Origin: Aureobasidium sp. EXF-3400
Lineage: Eukaryota; Ascomycota; Dothideomycetes; Dothideales; Saccotheciaceae
Direction: 5' to 3'
Length of the DNA: 48,968 nt
Assembly (NCBI GenBank): GCA_024195585.1
Contig: SWBL01000365.1
Span: forward strand, 1-48,968
The notes beneath the pieces are model-generated. The model did not search any database. It was not told the origin of the DNA and worked only from the letters and a program-made list of their open reading frames with translations. Shown one piece after another: positions 20,048-31,743 of the stretch. How positions within the stretch are numbered: the stretch's first letter is position 1; each line of letters begins with the position of its first letter. The position numbers were made by a program, and so were the translations under genes.

Positions 20048-21921
20048 ATGTTATTCAATTTGTTTCTGACATTGCTTTTTGCATCGTGCTTCGCTCTTGC
20101 GTCGCCTGAATTAGATGGCATTGTGCTTGATGCTGAATTCGACGAATTTGTGCTGGAGGTGTGCGACACTCTGCACATACCTGGTATCAGTGTAGCTGTG
20201 ATTAACAAACACTCTTTCAAATCCAAGGTGAGCTTTGTCGCTGTTGTCCATCTCAACTCTCCTCGAGCTGACCTGTTTAGGGTTATGGCTATGCGATACT
20301 TCCTGATGTCGAAGCTACACCAGACACTCTATGGTTCACAGGCAGCACGACCAAAGCATTCACGGCCGCTGCCGCTGCGCTTATGGTCCACGACTCTATA
20401 GAGTATCCTGAGATCCGTTGGTCTAGCCCACTTTCTACACTACTGCCTGGACATTTCGCTCTCCAGGATGACTACTACACTTCCCACATAACTCTTGAGG
20501 ATGCACTCTCTCATCGGTCGGGACTACCCAGGCACGACTTAGCCTACGGCTGGAGCGAGGGCAGGGAACCTGATGCCCTTGACATCATACGCACTATGAG
20601 ACACCTCCCCTTGACTGCAGAACCAAGAACCAAGTGGCAGTACTGTAATCTGATGTACGGCACCGTTGGACAAGCGCTAGCGATGTTGAGCGGTATTGAC
20701 TTCGGTGATGTGCTGAAAAAGCTCATTTGGGAACCCATTGGCATGAGATCCACAACTACCTCAACGAAGGAAGCTATGGCTACCAGAGACCAACACGGAA
20801 AAACAAGACTCTCTAGAGGCTACTTCTGGAACAAGGACCACTACCTACCGGAGCCATATGTGAACCTCGATCCTCTGGCCGGCGCTGGCGCTACCATCTC
20901 CTCAGTCAATGACTATGCTGTATGGATACAAACTTTGTTGAATGCTGGCACGAATGACTCCTCTCCGATCAATGAAGCAATCTACAACGATCTCACTGGG
21001 GCAAGAACCATCATGGGTGGACTTTTTGGTACGCTTCAGCCGATTCCACTTCTGTATGCGCTCGGCTGGATCAACATTATGGCTGGCCCTCACGAGGTTA
21101 TCACCCACTCAGGGTCTGTGACCGGTTTTGGTGCGAATGTATACATCTTCCCTGGAGAAGAGATTGGCTTAGTATCCATGGCAAACACGATGGGTAGCAG
21201 TAATCAGGCTGGAGCATTGATTTTTATCGAAATACTCAAGAGATTGCGTAAGGTGTCTTCGGTGAATGATACAGTCAATCTCAACTCACTGCACGAAAGT
21301 CTGGTGAGCTATCCGAAGGCTCATCAGCAGCCGTCTTCAGGAAGCGGCAACCATCATGTTTTGACTGGTACAGAGCTATCTCTCCCTGGACATTTGGCCG
21401 ACTACATCGGCTTGTATCACCATCCCGCATATGGTGTCTTCAATGTGTCTGCTGTCGAAGACAAACCCAATTATCATGGAGAACATGCTGCAGGCATACA
21501 AGAGCCGATCATGTCAAACTCGCCCAAGACTCAGCTGCGCATCAAACCATCGGACAGAACTTGGCCTTTCGAGATCAGCCTTAGCCATAAAAGTAACACT
21601 CTCTTTGCGACTCAGATATATGTAAGTTCTTTGTCCTCATCAAGGGAAGACTACAAGGTTGACTGACAACCACAGTGGGTCCACGGCCAAGGTGACGTTG
21701 GCGACGAGTGTATCAAAGAGGAAACAGTACGAACTGGAAGCTCTGAGGTGAAATGTCGACAGGAGGTCTTCTTGGAACCTTTGATAGAAGCTCGGGCCGT
21801 GTTTGAGCATGATCTCAACGGCGAGGTCACCAAGCTTGGTATGGAGCTTGAGCCAGAGATGTTGCAGAAAGACGAAAGCAAGTGGAGGGATGGTATGATT
21901 TGGTTCGAGAAGCAGGCATAA
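20048..21921 (+). CDS. secreted serine beta-lactamase-like hydrolase
   Basis: This is a member of the beta-lactamase / D-Ala-D-Ala carboxypeptidase (class C, LACTB-like) fold family. In fungi these are usually secreted esterases or peptidases of unknown substrate. Exons 20048-20227, 20281-21621 and 21676-21921 give 588 residues; the introns are 53 and 54 bases. A signal peptide (MLFNLFLTLLFASCFALA) is evident. Catalytic motifs are S82-T-T-K85 (FTGSTTKAFTA), Y181-C-N (QYCNLMYG) and H336-S-G (THSGSVTGFG). All three are intact, so activity is plausible. The C-terminal 200 residues form the extra domain typical of longer fungal members. It stands at the edge of the repeat island, 575 bases after a copia relic. 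Function beyond hydrolase class is unknown. Confidence 0.9.
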
Positions 21922-22538
21922 GTAGAAGTAAGTCTGTTCTTGTGATTAACACCAGTGTTATTGCTAGAAGTAAACCCGAAGAGAATGGAAAATCAACCTC
22001 CTGTGCCGCATTCTCTTGCTGCCTCTGCTGTGTGACTCTAGCGCGCAGTATCTTGCTGGTCCATGAAACGAACGTAAATCAAAAAAAGAAAAGAAATGTA
22101 AAAGAAAAAGGATTAGCATAAATGCGCTTTGTGCTGAGTCCCTAGAATCATTTGCCTCTCCCGAAAGTCTTTCTTTATCTTCCTGTTACAGAATGAAGCA
22201 CGGTGGTTGTTGGTGTGATCCAAAAACGTCCTCGAGCTTCGAAGTGTCTGCCAATTAATGTCTTCTTTGAACTCTGAACTGTCGCCTTGCCAGTGCAGAT
22301 TCGTCTTTCTCTTATGCACACGCTTGTCCGCCTCCAGCTTGGTACGATGTTGTGTCTCGGTCGGCTTCCGTAAATAGGTTTACTCCTCAAGGATCCAGCC
22401 TTGCCAACTTGAGATTGTCGTTAATGACTGTCAATCGTGATCCTCGTTCCTTCTTGCGTTTTGTCGTTTGTCGTTTCATCAGGCTTCCGTGCCAACATTG
22501 TGCTAGTACGGCTCCTGGTAGCCTCAGTTCGTCGGACG
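21922..22538. other. convergent intergenic region
   Basis: This region lies between two convergent genes. It holds an A-rich stretch (about 22079-22112), probably 3' UTR of the hydrolase gene, and no coding sequence that I can support. Confidence 0.5.
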
Positions 22539-23575
22539 CTAAATTGGGTTGATGAAGGTTGTCAAGTCAATGATCTGATGATCTGCCGTTCGAGAGGCGT
22601 TCACGCGAGGAAGCAACTTCAGAAGACCTCTCTGACTGTCAAAGACGACGCAGAAGGTTCCACTCCACTCACAATCGAAACAGGCGAACGAACCAGCCTC
22701 CTCAGGGCTCTCCCCCGTCTTCCCGTAACTCATTGCGAGCATTGAGTTCAAGCATGTCTCGAACGGTCTGTATCGCTGCCAGTCTGGGTCGACGCTGGTC
22801 CAGTCGTTACATTGTTTGACCCATGCATCCATCAGGGGGCCAGAGCCGACACGAACGAGGTTGTGCTCCGATTCGGTGTACAGTTGGTACTCGTAGGTCC
22901 AGAGTCCTGGCGAAGTGACTGTCGTAGGATATGCTGGGACGTCGGTTTCGTCATGGCGGTCGCTGGAAGCCGCACTGGAGACCTTTCTCTGGAATGGATA
23001 CTTAGTCAATGCAGCGTGTTGTGAAGGCCTTCAAGTCATACCTTCTTCTTTGAGCTTTCAGCACGGCCAAACTCTTCATCGACCTCATAGCTCTGTGCGC
23101 TTTGACCGGACCGCTGAGTGTTGACGCGAGCTTTGAGAGCTCCGAGCTCCTGGGCTTGATCTTCATGTTGACGTTTCATGCGATTGTGCTCCTCCTCAAG
23201 CAAAGTAAAGCGATCAAGACGTTGTTCAGATGCAGAGTCGCGTGTGGAAGCGAGTGACTCTTGTTCGTCGTTCTCAATCCCCAGTAGATTCTCGAGAGCC
23301 TCGATACGCTCTTCCAAGGCGTTCCGATCTTCAACCCCCGTGTCGATGCAGTGTCCAAGATGTACGCAACGTTTCCTAAGCTCCCGAATGTCGTGCGCGT
23401 GCTCGATGTTGATCTCACGTTGGCCGGCTGCAAAATCTCTAACCCATCGAACGATGCGCTGAGCCCCTTGCTTGAGATTGTCCCACTGCGAGTCTTGCAG
23501 TTCGTTGAACCTTCTCTGCTTGTCTAACTTCCTGTCGAGATACTGTCGTAAGTTCCTTATGCTGAGATGCCACAT
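22539..23575 (-). CDS. coiled-coil protein of unknown function
   Basis: I do not recognise the family. Exons 23575-23042 and 22988-22539 give 327 residues. The 53-base intron has a GTATGA donor, a TTGACTAAG branch region and a CCAG acceptor, and both exon ends are phase 0. The first part is strongly helical and charged (YLDRKLDKQRRFNELQDSQW; then a leucine-rich coiled coil around ALEERIEALENLLGI and FTLLEEEHNRMKRQHEDQAQ). A basic run SSKKKRKV at the exon junction could be a nuclear signal, and it only forms after splicing. The C-terminal part (LWTYEYQLYTESEHNLVRVG, then WVKQCNDWTSVDPDWQRY) looks globular. The ATG at 23575 is the first one after an in-frame stop; an upstream exon is possible. 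Confidence 0.72.
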
Positions 23576-26121
23576 GATGCTGAGAGCGTCAAGATGGGTC
23601 AAGGGTGCTGCTGTGAATCGTGATGATATCCAGAGGGCCCAGTGTTGTCAAACACGTTCAGATCGTGAGATCTTTGAGTTTGGTGACCTGGTGTGAGACA
23701 AGGGAGTGCGTGGCGCCTCTGTATCGAGAGAGGTAGAGTAGAAAGTGGTTTTTGTTACTTGAGAGGGGACGAGATAAATGGTTGTTGTTGTGAATGTTGT
23801 TAAAGGAGAGAGGAGGGATGTAGTTTGAGAGAATACTGAAGATGGTTATCGTTCGAGTCGAGCACTAGCGCGAATAAGGATGTCATACATCAACTACATG
23901 TTCACTCCTGTCACGATTGCTACAATTCTCACGTTTATCACACTTTCACACCACAAAAGAAGAGAAAACTTGGTTGGATCGATGTAGTCTCCTATCAGGC
24001 CACGATAGAGCTTGCCAGTCCATCCTGCTACATCATGAAGATCTATCGCTTTGCTCCCTCTTTTGGGAGGTGAGTTGTTCGACAGTTTTGTTTCTTCGTA
24101 CAGATAATGCACTTTTGTAGAGGAATGCATGCACGATCTCAAAGTTAACATCAAGTTGCTTGGAAACCTGATGCTGACAGTGATGTGAGCTCTTGTTCTC
24201 ATGACGACAGAAGCGAACAAAAGGGTTCAGACAGTTTCGCGCGAAGGTACGGAGAGGATTGGACCAGGGAAGACGAGGAGGTCAAACTTCATAAGCCAAG
24301 CATAGGCATTCTCCCAACACGGCGGTCTGAAACTGGATGATCTTCTGAATTGCCCCAGGCCTACTGTCTTTCTTGATCCTCGGCGGGAGGAGAATGATGC
24401 TTCTTCTACAAATAGAAATTTGGCCATACCTGTCCGCACTGGAAACAGCCAATGTTCTAAGTCCCTCAGAGCTAGCTACTCCAGCGACAAGCGACAAGAA
24501 GAAGCATGTTGCCCCATGTGTCGAGCACTGTCTAGCATATCTGTGAAGTTGCAAAGCGGTTTCAAGATATGGGACAAGACCTGAGAGAGCCGACCACAGC
24601 GACCAGTCATCTTCACATCTTTTTCGACAGCGCTCGAATGAGACTTTTGCTGCAGACTTTGATTATGCTAACAATCTAACTTCAATGACAACAGCCATTC
24701 CTTCCATTCACTGAGCCATATATATACCTTTTCGCTGTCGCTCGCTCCAAGCATATCTCTAAATATCATTCATTCCAGCTTCGAGAATGTCTCATCCTCG
24801 CGGACGGTCCCTAAGACGATCCTTCGAATTCCCTAGGTCCGAATCTCTCTAGCGCCAATAAATCAAAAAATGGCCCTAGAATCACCACCTCAATATCCGG
24901 GTATAGGCATTACCCAGCAAATCGCCACCTTGACCACTAGGCTCGAAGCCTCACGAGTCTTTAGGACTCATACATACCCCCAACATGTCACGGCTACCTT
25001 CGCACCCAGGTACCGCCGAAGGAATCCAACAAAGGAAGACGACGGGGCTCGTAACCCTTGGCCCCTCACTGTACACCTCCTTTTCCTGTCCTGAGGATTG
25101 TGAAGCGCATCAGAAACCATGGTCGGCATCATTGATATAAAGGAGGCCTGGTTTCTCTATACCGGTCTCGAGCAACGTTGTGTCAGCTTTTTCAAGCCCC
25201 TAAGTACGAGCATGCAGAACAGCAAAGACCTGGGGTCTGTGATGCTCCAGCCCCTGACGTTGTCTCCGCTCACAAAAGCATCTGTTTCGCTCACTGTGAA
25301 GTGTATCAGAGAAGAATGCATAGACGTGTTCGGTCTGGGAGATGCACATAATACTGGGACCTGGTGCCCTACTTCATCTGCACTGTCACCCATGCTCTCA
25401 GCGTAGACACTGACAGCCCTCAAGCTCACGTGAAGCGGCAACTTGCTTGGTCTCGTACTTGTGGTGGGGTGCGAGAGGTGATGGACAGGTAGGGCTTAGC
25501 CAGCTGAATCTTGAACTTATAATGCGGAGCCAAGGGTGGCATAGGTTCAGCCAATATGGGCTGGTATGGTTGTCAGAGCGAAAGCAGTTTGAGACGGTGC
25601 AATTCTGCGGCAGCGTCACGACTCTTGCCCGAGGAGTCACCGTTCTACCCGGATTGAGTAAACTACTGACATGCTGTGAAATCTTTGAAAGCGAAAACAA
25701 TTGCACCCGATGTGTGTCATCCAGGAATTGACGAGATCAAAAAGTATGCTAAAAGATGTGAACAGGGTGTTTACAGTAGAAGGAAGAGAGGATAGGATGC
25801 ATCAAAGGATGCTGCCTCTCCGTGTTCTGAAGTAGGTAACGCATATGGCTATAGAAATGCAAAATAGTAATAGGAAACGAGATGGTATCCACTGAAAGGC
25901 AGGAAGATGTCAACTCTCTTTGGACATACCTCTGCTTCCCGTGGCAATTGTGCATTTTTATAGTCTATGTTCTACTCGTAGCTGTAGTCGGAGTACGGTG
26001 GGAATTATAGACTTTAGGAAACGGGGAGGTGTGACACTGCAAAGATGGGGATATGAGATTGTTGGATCATGGTATTGCTTGACTTGTTTTAAGAAAAAGA
26101 CCTCATGCTGTTTTCGATGTA
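23576..26121. other. long intergenic region, few weak ORFs
   Basis: I see no gene that I can support in these 2.5 kb. A promoter-like stretch at 24717-24786 (TATATATA, then CT-rich) precedes a 21-codon ORF at 24787 and a 74-codon ORF at 24870 (good context AAAAAATGG; reads ITQQIATLTTRLEASR). An ORF of 95 codons starts at 25119. None resembles a family I know. They may be small unannotated genes, non-coding RNA or chance. Confidence 0.4.
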
Positions 26122-26725
26122 TCAAGTATTCTTCGAATGTACGCAAAGGCCGATACCGCCGAGGACTAGGGCCATGCCTACCCATGTATCTGTTGCGAAA
26201 AGACAATTAGTAGACATTCTCAGAAGAACAGGAATGAGCGAGTGGAATAACACACCTTTTGTGATAACCTTCTTCTCTGCCCACCATTCTCCGAGCACCG
26301 TAAAGAGGAAAGCAAGCGAGTTGGTAATAGGCACAGTGAGACTGAGTTCTATCGTTTCGGATCAGCCACCAAACTTCCCCCTTCCCCACCAGCAAACAAA
26401 AGCACTCACCAGCCTGACCAATCAACAAGAAAAACCACACACTTCCCGTAACATTAATCAAGAACGGAATTGCATATGCAGGATTCCTCAAAACATCCCA
26501 AACACCGTATAACACACCCCAGACCTTTGCTTTGAGCCAAGGAGCGTTTGGGTGTTCGAGCCAGGCGCGGGATTCAGGTGTTGAGGATGAGGAGGAAGAG
26601 ACGGCGGCGCGGCGCATGAAGGGTGTTGTTAATCCCCATGCTGCGCCGACGAGGAGGAAACCAAGCACGTAGCGAAAGAGGCTAGGGGAAGGCTGAGCTG
26701 CAGGAGTGTCGGGATTTGGATCCAT
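26122..26725 (-). CDS. TMEM234-family small membrane protein
   Basis: Exons 26725-26410, 26348-26256 and 26189-26122 give 158 residues with introns of 61 and 66 bases. The first acceptor must be GATAG before AACTC, because only this gives the conserved join QAELSLTVPITNSLAF. Four transmembrane segments are visible: FLLVGAAWGLTTPFMRR (the WG.T.P hallmark), AIPFLINVTGSVWFFLLIG, SLTVPITNSLAFLFTVLGEW and WVGMALVLGGIGLCV. This is the arrangement of TMEM234, a distant drug/metabolite-transporter-like family with unknown substrate. The segment between the first two membrane helices has a Ser-rich insert. It is divergent from the PPR-like gene, with 232 bases between the starts. Confidence 0.88.
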
Positions 26726-26957
26726 GACTGTGATTTGACTGTCCAACTTTGTCGTAATTTTTGCAGGAATCGAATGACGTTGAAGTGTCTTTCTCTCGAG
26801 ATTGAAGTGATTGCAAGCCCAAAGGCCAAAGGGAGGTTGCTATCAAGGTGCTTGGACGGCGAAACCTCGGCAGTCGCGATTGCGGAGTTCGAGATGGAAC
26901 CCCCGAAGCATGTGGCAGGTGCAAGCAACAATTATTTGACATGCAGAGAAGGAGCGA
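26726..26957. promoter_or_regulatory. bidirectional promoter, TMEM234-like / PPR-like genes
   Basis: The 232 bases between two divergent ATGs must carry both core promoters. I see no clear TATA box and no motif that I would name. Confidence 0.5.
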
Positions 26958-29849
26958 ATGCCGCCACGTATCACCCGCCTGAGATGGCCTCGACTGTTTC
27001 CACCACATGAGCCACTACCTTTTCTCTACCCACGATGGTACTCGATCGAAGTTGCTGCCGCCGAGGCTGCCAGATCGAACACGCCGAAAGATTCATCCAC
27101 GCTTGATGGACCGGATACGTCAGCGCAGGAAGAGCTAGGAAACACATCGCACAAGTCGGCAAGCCCTTTGTCAACACCGGCGCCAGATGGAGACATCAAC
27201 GTCAGGCGCGTTCCGCAATCGCTGGTGCGAAAGGTCCAAGTCCGGAAGCTGCAAGAAACGAAACGTAAAGAGTTGCGCGAGAAGTCCTTCTACGCCCAGG
27301 ACTGGCGCACCCCTCTGATGCTGCTCCGAAGGCACACTCCAGCAGGGGAACAGCACCACGTCAAACAGCTGGCTCGTCTCGAGATGCCTCAAGGCATGCG
27401 AGGTTTCTACACTGGCAACCTCTTTGACCTCTTCCTGGATATCTATCTGCATACTGGCTGCCATGTTCAGATCTCGCGTGGTGACAATCATGAGCATGGC
27501 AAGTTTCATGCCTTGGAAATGTCGGGTACTGCTGCCACAATCACCATGGCAAGGCACATGTTGAATGAGGCTGTACAGGTCGAAAGCGATGAGAATCTGA
27601 ATGACAGAGGTACTATGGGAAGGTACACGACAACCACCACGCCCCTTATCCAGGACAAGGTTATGCCCCGTTCTGTCTGGAGTATGCCACATACAAAAGC
27701 AAAAGACCTTTCCGACGTCCTGGAGCCAAAATCCTGGTCCTTCCAAAGCTTTGCTGCTTACGTCGCCGAACTAGTCATTGCCACTCCAACTCCAGCTTCA
27801 TCACCATCAACCAAATCAGCGGAAACTACAGAGGACAAGCCACATGTTGACCTCGTGACGGATAGACTGGTGGCACTCTACACCAACTTGCAGTCTGTCC
27901 GCTGGGCTTCCATGCACGCTACCGTCCAGACTCTGCAATACCTTATTGAACACCGTAGAATCCCCGAAGTTCGTCGCATTCTTCAGCTCATCGAATCCCA
28001 ATCCAAAACCCATCCCTATCTCCGCTTGGTACTGGCCAATCCATCAGTTTTCAACGTACTCCTGCATTCGGCTTGTCAAGCCTTGGATTTGCACACCTAT
28101 AATTTCCTTCTTCGCATGATGACAGATCGCAATGTGCTTCCAGATGTGGAGACATGGACTTCCTTGCTGCAATTGGTGCAAAAGGTCAGCCCCCGGAACG
28201 CCAAACATATCATCACCACAATGCGACAACGACAAATGCTTTCTTCTCCACTGGCCAAAATGGGCACTGCACATGCGACATCACAAAAGGATGTCATGGA
28301 GTGGCTCGGCAGAGGAGAATCCATCTTCGACTTCATTGCTCACTACGACAGACTCTGGAATGGCAAAGAATGGCTGGATACACGTGCCTGCAATCAAATT
28401 CTCCTTGTTCTCATCGAGACGGGTAATCTGCAAGATGTCATGCCCTTGATCAAGGAGTTGGAAAACAGAAACAAGAAACCTAATCTGGTGACCACCCATA
28501 TCCTCATTGATGCCGCATCTTCCTATCGTGATTTGCGATTCGCGCACAACGCTCTTGAGACATCTTTCGGTCAGCCAGGACATTTACAACCTAGCTCTCG
28601 CACCTTTGAGAAACTCGCCCACTTCGCTTTTAGAGCAAGGGCGTACAACACCCTTCGCGTGGTATGGAGATATGCATGTCTCAACAACGACGTTTCACGC
28701 GATCTTCTCCGGAAGATGCAAAGGACACTCAACACTTCTTTGCGTGGCGAGAGCGATATCGTCCAAACTTTGAACGTACAGATTTTGAACGTTGGTGTTG
28801 GCGTAGACAACCAGATTAGTCGACACCAACGCTTCAAGATGTTTGCTGTAATTGTCGCTGTCGGTATCACGGAACCCATCAAGGAAGCAGCAACACGAGC
28901 ATCATTATCACCGACCACCCTGATCAGAAACCTCAAGGACCCTTTGAAGCTTGTCGATACTACGCCTTCAAGCACCGACTTGAACAGAACCGCAACATCC
29001 GGTCTTCACCCGACTCTCGCCGCCGACCTTCTTGCTCACAGATCCTATCTCACAGTCGAGCCTTTCTTGTCCGTTCTGCGCATGGCTATCGAAAAAGACC
29101 TTCGATGGAAACAGTCCGGCTATGACAAAAACGCCACCTTGGACATTCTGCTCGCCAAAGCTATTTCTGTGCGAGTCCGAAAGAACGCCCAACTCTTGAT
29201 CAAAGAAGAGAAAGAACGGGAACAGCAGGAACAGGAGCAAAAAGAGAGACGCCGGAAGGAGAGCGCCAGAATCCAGTCGAAGCTTCGAATACAAAAACGA
29301 GAACGCATGCTTCTAGCCTTGAAGAAAGCTCTAAATGTGCAAAAGCAGAGAGTCGAAGCAGCTAGAAGAAGAATTGAAGCACGCAAAATTAGAGCCGAGG
29401 CTAGAAGAAGAGAAGTCGCCAAACTCGAATGGCGAAAGAAAAACGAGCAAATGGTCGAACAAGCGAGAGCATCGGCAGAAGCCAGGGCCACAGCCGAAAT
29501 CAAGAAAGAAGAAGACCGTAAAGCACGACTCCAGCAACGCAAAGCCAAAGCCGAGCAAATCGCCGTTGCAAAGCAAAAAGCTCTAGAAGCACACAAAGCG
29601 AGAAGAGCCCTTTGGGCTAAGAAAAAACTCGACTTGAAAATGAAACGGCTTGAGCGAAAAGCACAAGAAGAACGAAAAGAAAAAGCTAGGGCTGCACAAC
29701 AAGCAAGGGCAGAGGAGAAAGCGAGGGAAGAGAAAGCAAGAGCGGACAAGACAGCAAAGGAAGAGGAGAAGATGAGACAGGAGAGGGAAGCCGATGAGGA
29801 GTGGAAGAAGTTGCATGAGGAGATGCAGGGGTTGATGGGGAAGAAGTAG
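26958..29849 (+). CDS. mitochondrial PPR-like protein with charged C-terminal tail
   Basis: This single-exon gene codes for 963 residues. The N-terminus is rich in Arg and Pro with no acidic residue in the first 25 (MPPRITRLRWPRLFPPHEPL...), as in mitochondrial presequences. Residues of roughly 300-600 contain helical hairpin repeats with PPR character: VFNVLLHSACQALDLHTYNF, VLPDVETWTSLLQLVQKV, CNQILLVLIETGNLQDVMPL and PNLVTTHILIDAASSYRDLR. PPR proteins bind organelle RNA and control processing or translation, and that is the likely role. The last 250 residues are an almost pure Lys/Arg/Glu/Ala helix (for example RRIEARKIRAEARRREVAKL), probably a single long alpha-helix or coiled coil that could bind RNA or ribosomes. 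I cannot assign a specific yeast orthologue. Confidence 0.8.
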   Translation: MPPRITRLRWPRLFPPHEPLPFLYPRWYSIEVAAAEAARSNTPKDSSTLDGPDTSAQEELGNTSHKSASPLSTPAPDGDINVRRVPQSLVRKVQVRKLQETKRKELREKSFYAQDWRTPLMLLRRHTPAGEQHHVKQLARLEMPQGMRGFYTGNLFDLFLDIYLHTGCHVQISRGDNHEHGKFHALEMSGTAATITMARHMLNEAVQVESDENLNDRGTMGRYTTTTTPLIQDKVMPRSVWSMPHTKAKDLSDVLEPKSWSFQSFAAYVAELVIATPTPASSPSTKSAETTEDKPHVDLVTDRLVALYTNLQSVRWASMHATVQTLQYLIEHRRIPEVRRILQLIESQSKTHPYLRLVLANPSVFNVLLHSACQALDLHTYNFLLRMMTDRNVLPDVETWTSLLQLVQKVSPRNAKHIITTMRQRQMLSSPLAKMGTAHATSQKDVMEWLGRGESIFDFIAHYDRLWNGKEWLDTRACNQILLVLIETGNLQDVMPLIKELENRNKKPNLVTTHILIDAASSYRDLRFAHNALETSFGQPGHLQPSSRTFEKLAHFAFRARAYNTLRVVWRYACLNNDVSRDLLRKMQRTLNTSLRGESDIVQTLNVQILNVGVGVDNQISRHQRFKMFAVIVAVGITEPIKEAATRASLSPTTLIRNLKDPLKLVDTTPSSTDLNRTATSGLHPTLAADLLAHRSYLTVEPFLSVLRMAIEKDLRWKQSGYDKNATLDILLAKAISVRVRKNAQLLIKEEKEREQQEQEQKERRRKESARIQSKLRIQKRERMLLALKKALNVQKQRVEAARRRIEARKIRAEARRREVAKLEWRKKNEQMVEQARASAEARATAEIKKEEDRKARLQQRKAKAEQIAVAKQKALEAHKARRALWAKKKLDLKMKRLERKAQEERKEKARAAQQARAEEKAREEKARADKTAKEEEKMRQEREADEEWKKLHEEMQGLMGKK

Positions 29850-30737
29850 TGACTGTTGTGAGAGTCTCTTGTGTGGAAAATTGAACATTGGGGGCATGTG
29901 GAATGTATATACTTGTACTATTATCTGTATCATATGGCATAAAGCTCATTACACTCTCAAAGATGCCGGTACAGGTGCTGAGATGCAAGGCACGACCTTT
30001 TTGCCTGCAAACCCAACTCGGGCGTCAGAAATGTTGTGTGTATGCTATTAGTCATTTCCTGGATTCCAACTTCTGTCCAGACAGAGCCCGTGCAAATGAC
30101 TAACTCTGGGTAAAAAGTTCATCATTGCCCAAAGACTATTATACATTTTAATAGCCATGTGGCCCAAAAGTCTTCCCGCTGTTAGATGCAGCAAACGTCT
30201 TAAGGACTTGGCAACACGAATACAGAGCAACTTCTCAGGGGCTTGTTAAGAAAGATTCAAATGCACGATGGAGTCAAGGATAAAGCAGTGTCTTCTAAAC
30301 AAGAGCCTGTGTTCTGGGGAAAACCGACTTGTGTTTGAGTAGGGGTTTTGGTTGCACAGCGCTACAAAAGGTTTGAGGAGGAAAAAGAAAAGCTTGGAGG
30401 GATATGTTTGTTGACGAAAGTGTCAAGTTTTTGTAGCAAGCAGTCCTTTTTTCCAAACGAATTTCGACATCTGCTTTGTTGGGAGTCTTTGAAGAGGTTG
30501 CATCTTGAGAAAACACAAGGGGTTTGAGACGAAATGACATGGAGAATCAAAAGGAAGAAAGAATGTGTTCATTAACGTCAGGGGAGAAGACGGAGTCCTT
30601 CTTGATCAAAAGGAAAATCAAAATGCAGAGAATGCAGAAAATGCAGAGACGATGACCGTCGTCCGTGACTCCCCATCTTGGATGCTTCCGTCAGATCTGC
30701 AGCATGCTCGTCAACTAAGCATGTTTTCCCTCAAAGG
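29850..30737. other. convergent intergenic region
   Basis: This holds the 3' flanks of two convergent genes. I see no coding sequence that I trust. It contains the short tandem repeat at 30622-30648 (listed separately). Confidence 0.5.
30622..30648. repeat. 9-base tandem repeat, three units
   Basis: Three adjacent units of AATGCAGAR. The unit length is a multiple of three, so the open frame through it encodes a repeated Asn-Ala-Glu, but no gene is supported there. Confidence 0.8.
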
Positions 30738-31743
30738 TCATGACTGGAAGAGCTGGGAGAAGCCCTCTTCCGGAGGTTGTAGCCAATTCTTTGCATCATA
30801 CTCATTGCCACCTTCGATACAGTGGAAGGTGTATATCATTCTCCCCTTCAAACTTGTGTTTTTCTCGCTCTTATGCAGCAAGTTTCCGTGTATCAAGACC
30901 AACGTCCCAGCCTTGACTTCTCCAAGCTCGTACACTTCTTTCTTGACTTCGGTATCTTCTTGAAGCCCTTGTGGCCATTGCGAGCCGTTGTTTTCAGCAA
31001 AGCCAGTTCCTGAAGCTGTGGGAGTGCCGTCTTCCTCATACTTCCTCACGAACCTCGAGCGAATGGGAGCGCGTCTGTGACTCCCAGCTGCAAAACTCAA
31101 ACATCCGTTTTCTGCTGTTGCATCCTCGAGGGCATACCAGAAGCCAACCGCAGAAGGAGGATCTGTATACAGAAAAGTACTGTCTTGGTGTGGAGGAACA
31201 CGACCGCCGATTTCTGGTTGCTTGCAGATGATCATGGATTGCAGGATTCGTGGGTCCTTGTAGCCGAGGGATTTTGCGATTGCGGCGTTGGAAGAGGAGA
31301 GAGAGGCGCTGCGGTATAGAGGAGAGAGACCGTGGAGGTAGTGGCCGATCTTGTTGATGGCTTTGGACTTGGGCTTTGTGAGGTGGCCTTCAGCGTCAAA
31401 GGCGTCTGCAGTGACAGAGTTAGGGTGTGTAAGTACTAAAAAGAGAGGGGTCAGGAAACACACCTTCTTCGAAGAAGAAGCGGACCTTGTCGCCAGAGTC
31501 GAGGAAGTAGTCGTCACCAACATGATCGGTCTTCTCGCCGGTACTGAACTTTGTCATGGGATGGTCGTCGAGGGAGAAGTTGTCGAGCATGGTGTAAGCT
31601 TCGTCGAGAAGGGCTTTTGTCGTGTCTGGGGTCAGGGCATCGGGGATGAGCAGGTAGCCATTTGTGTTCCAGAAGTCGAGCTGTTCGTTGGTCAGGCCGC
31701 TGCTTAGGTTGGCCGCGGGTGGTGGCGAGATGCGCGCGGGCAT
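30738..31743 (-). CDS. phytanoyl-CoA dioxygenase family, PHYHD1-like
   Basis: This is an Fe(II)/2-oxoglutarate-dependent oxygenase close to animal PHYHD1. Exons 31743-31464 and 31405-30738 give 315 residues. The 58-base intron has GTGTGT, CTAAC and TGCAG, and the join restores EEDAFDAEG. The metal-binding pair is H166 and D168 (PPHQDSTFLY). The distal His is in the LIHGNLLHKSEKN segment (H266 or, more likely, H271). An Arg for 2-oxoglutarate follows at GRMIYTFH. N-terminal FWNTNGYLLIPDAL is the usual start of the fold. There is no signal peptide or peroxisomal SKL end, so a cytosolic enzyme is likely; the substrate is unknown. It shares an upstream region with the divergent sulfotransferase-like gene. 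Confidence 0.93.

Noticed and set aside
29120..29749. 209-codon open frame on the minus strand
   Set aside because: It is antisense to the Lys/Arg/Glu/Ala helix of the PPR-like gene. Its Ser/Phe/Leu/Ala composition is exactly the shadow of that repeat-rich coding strand.
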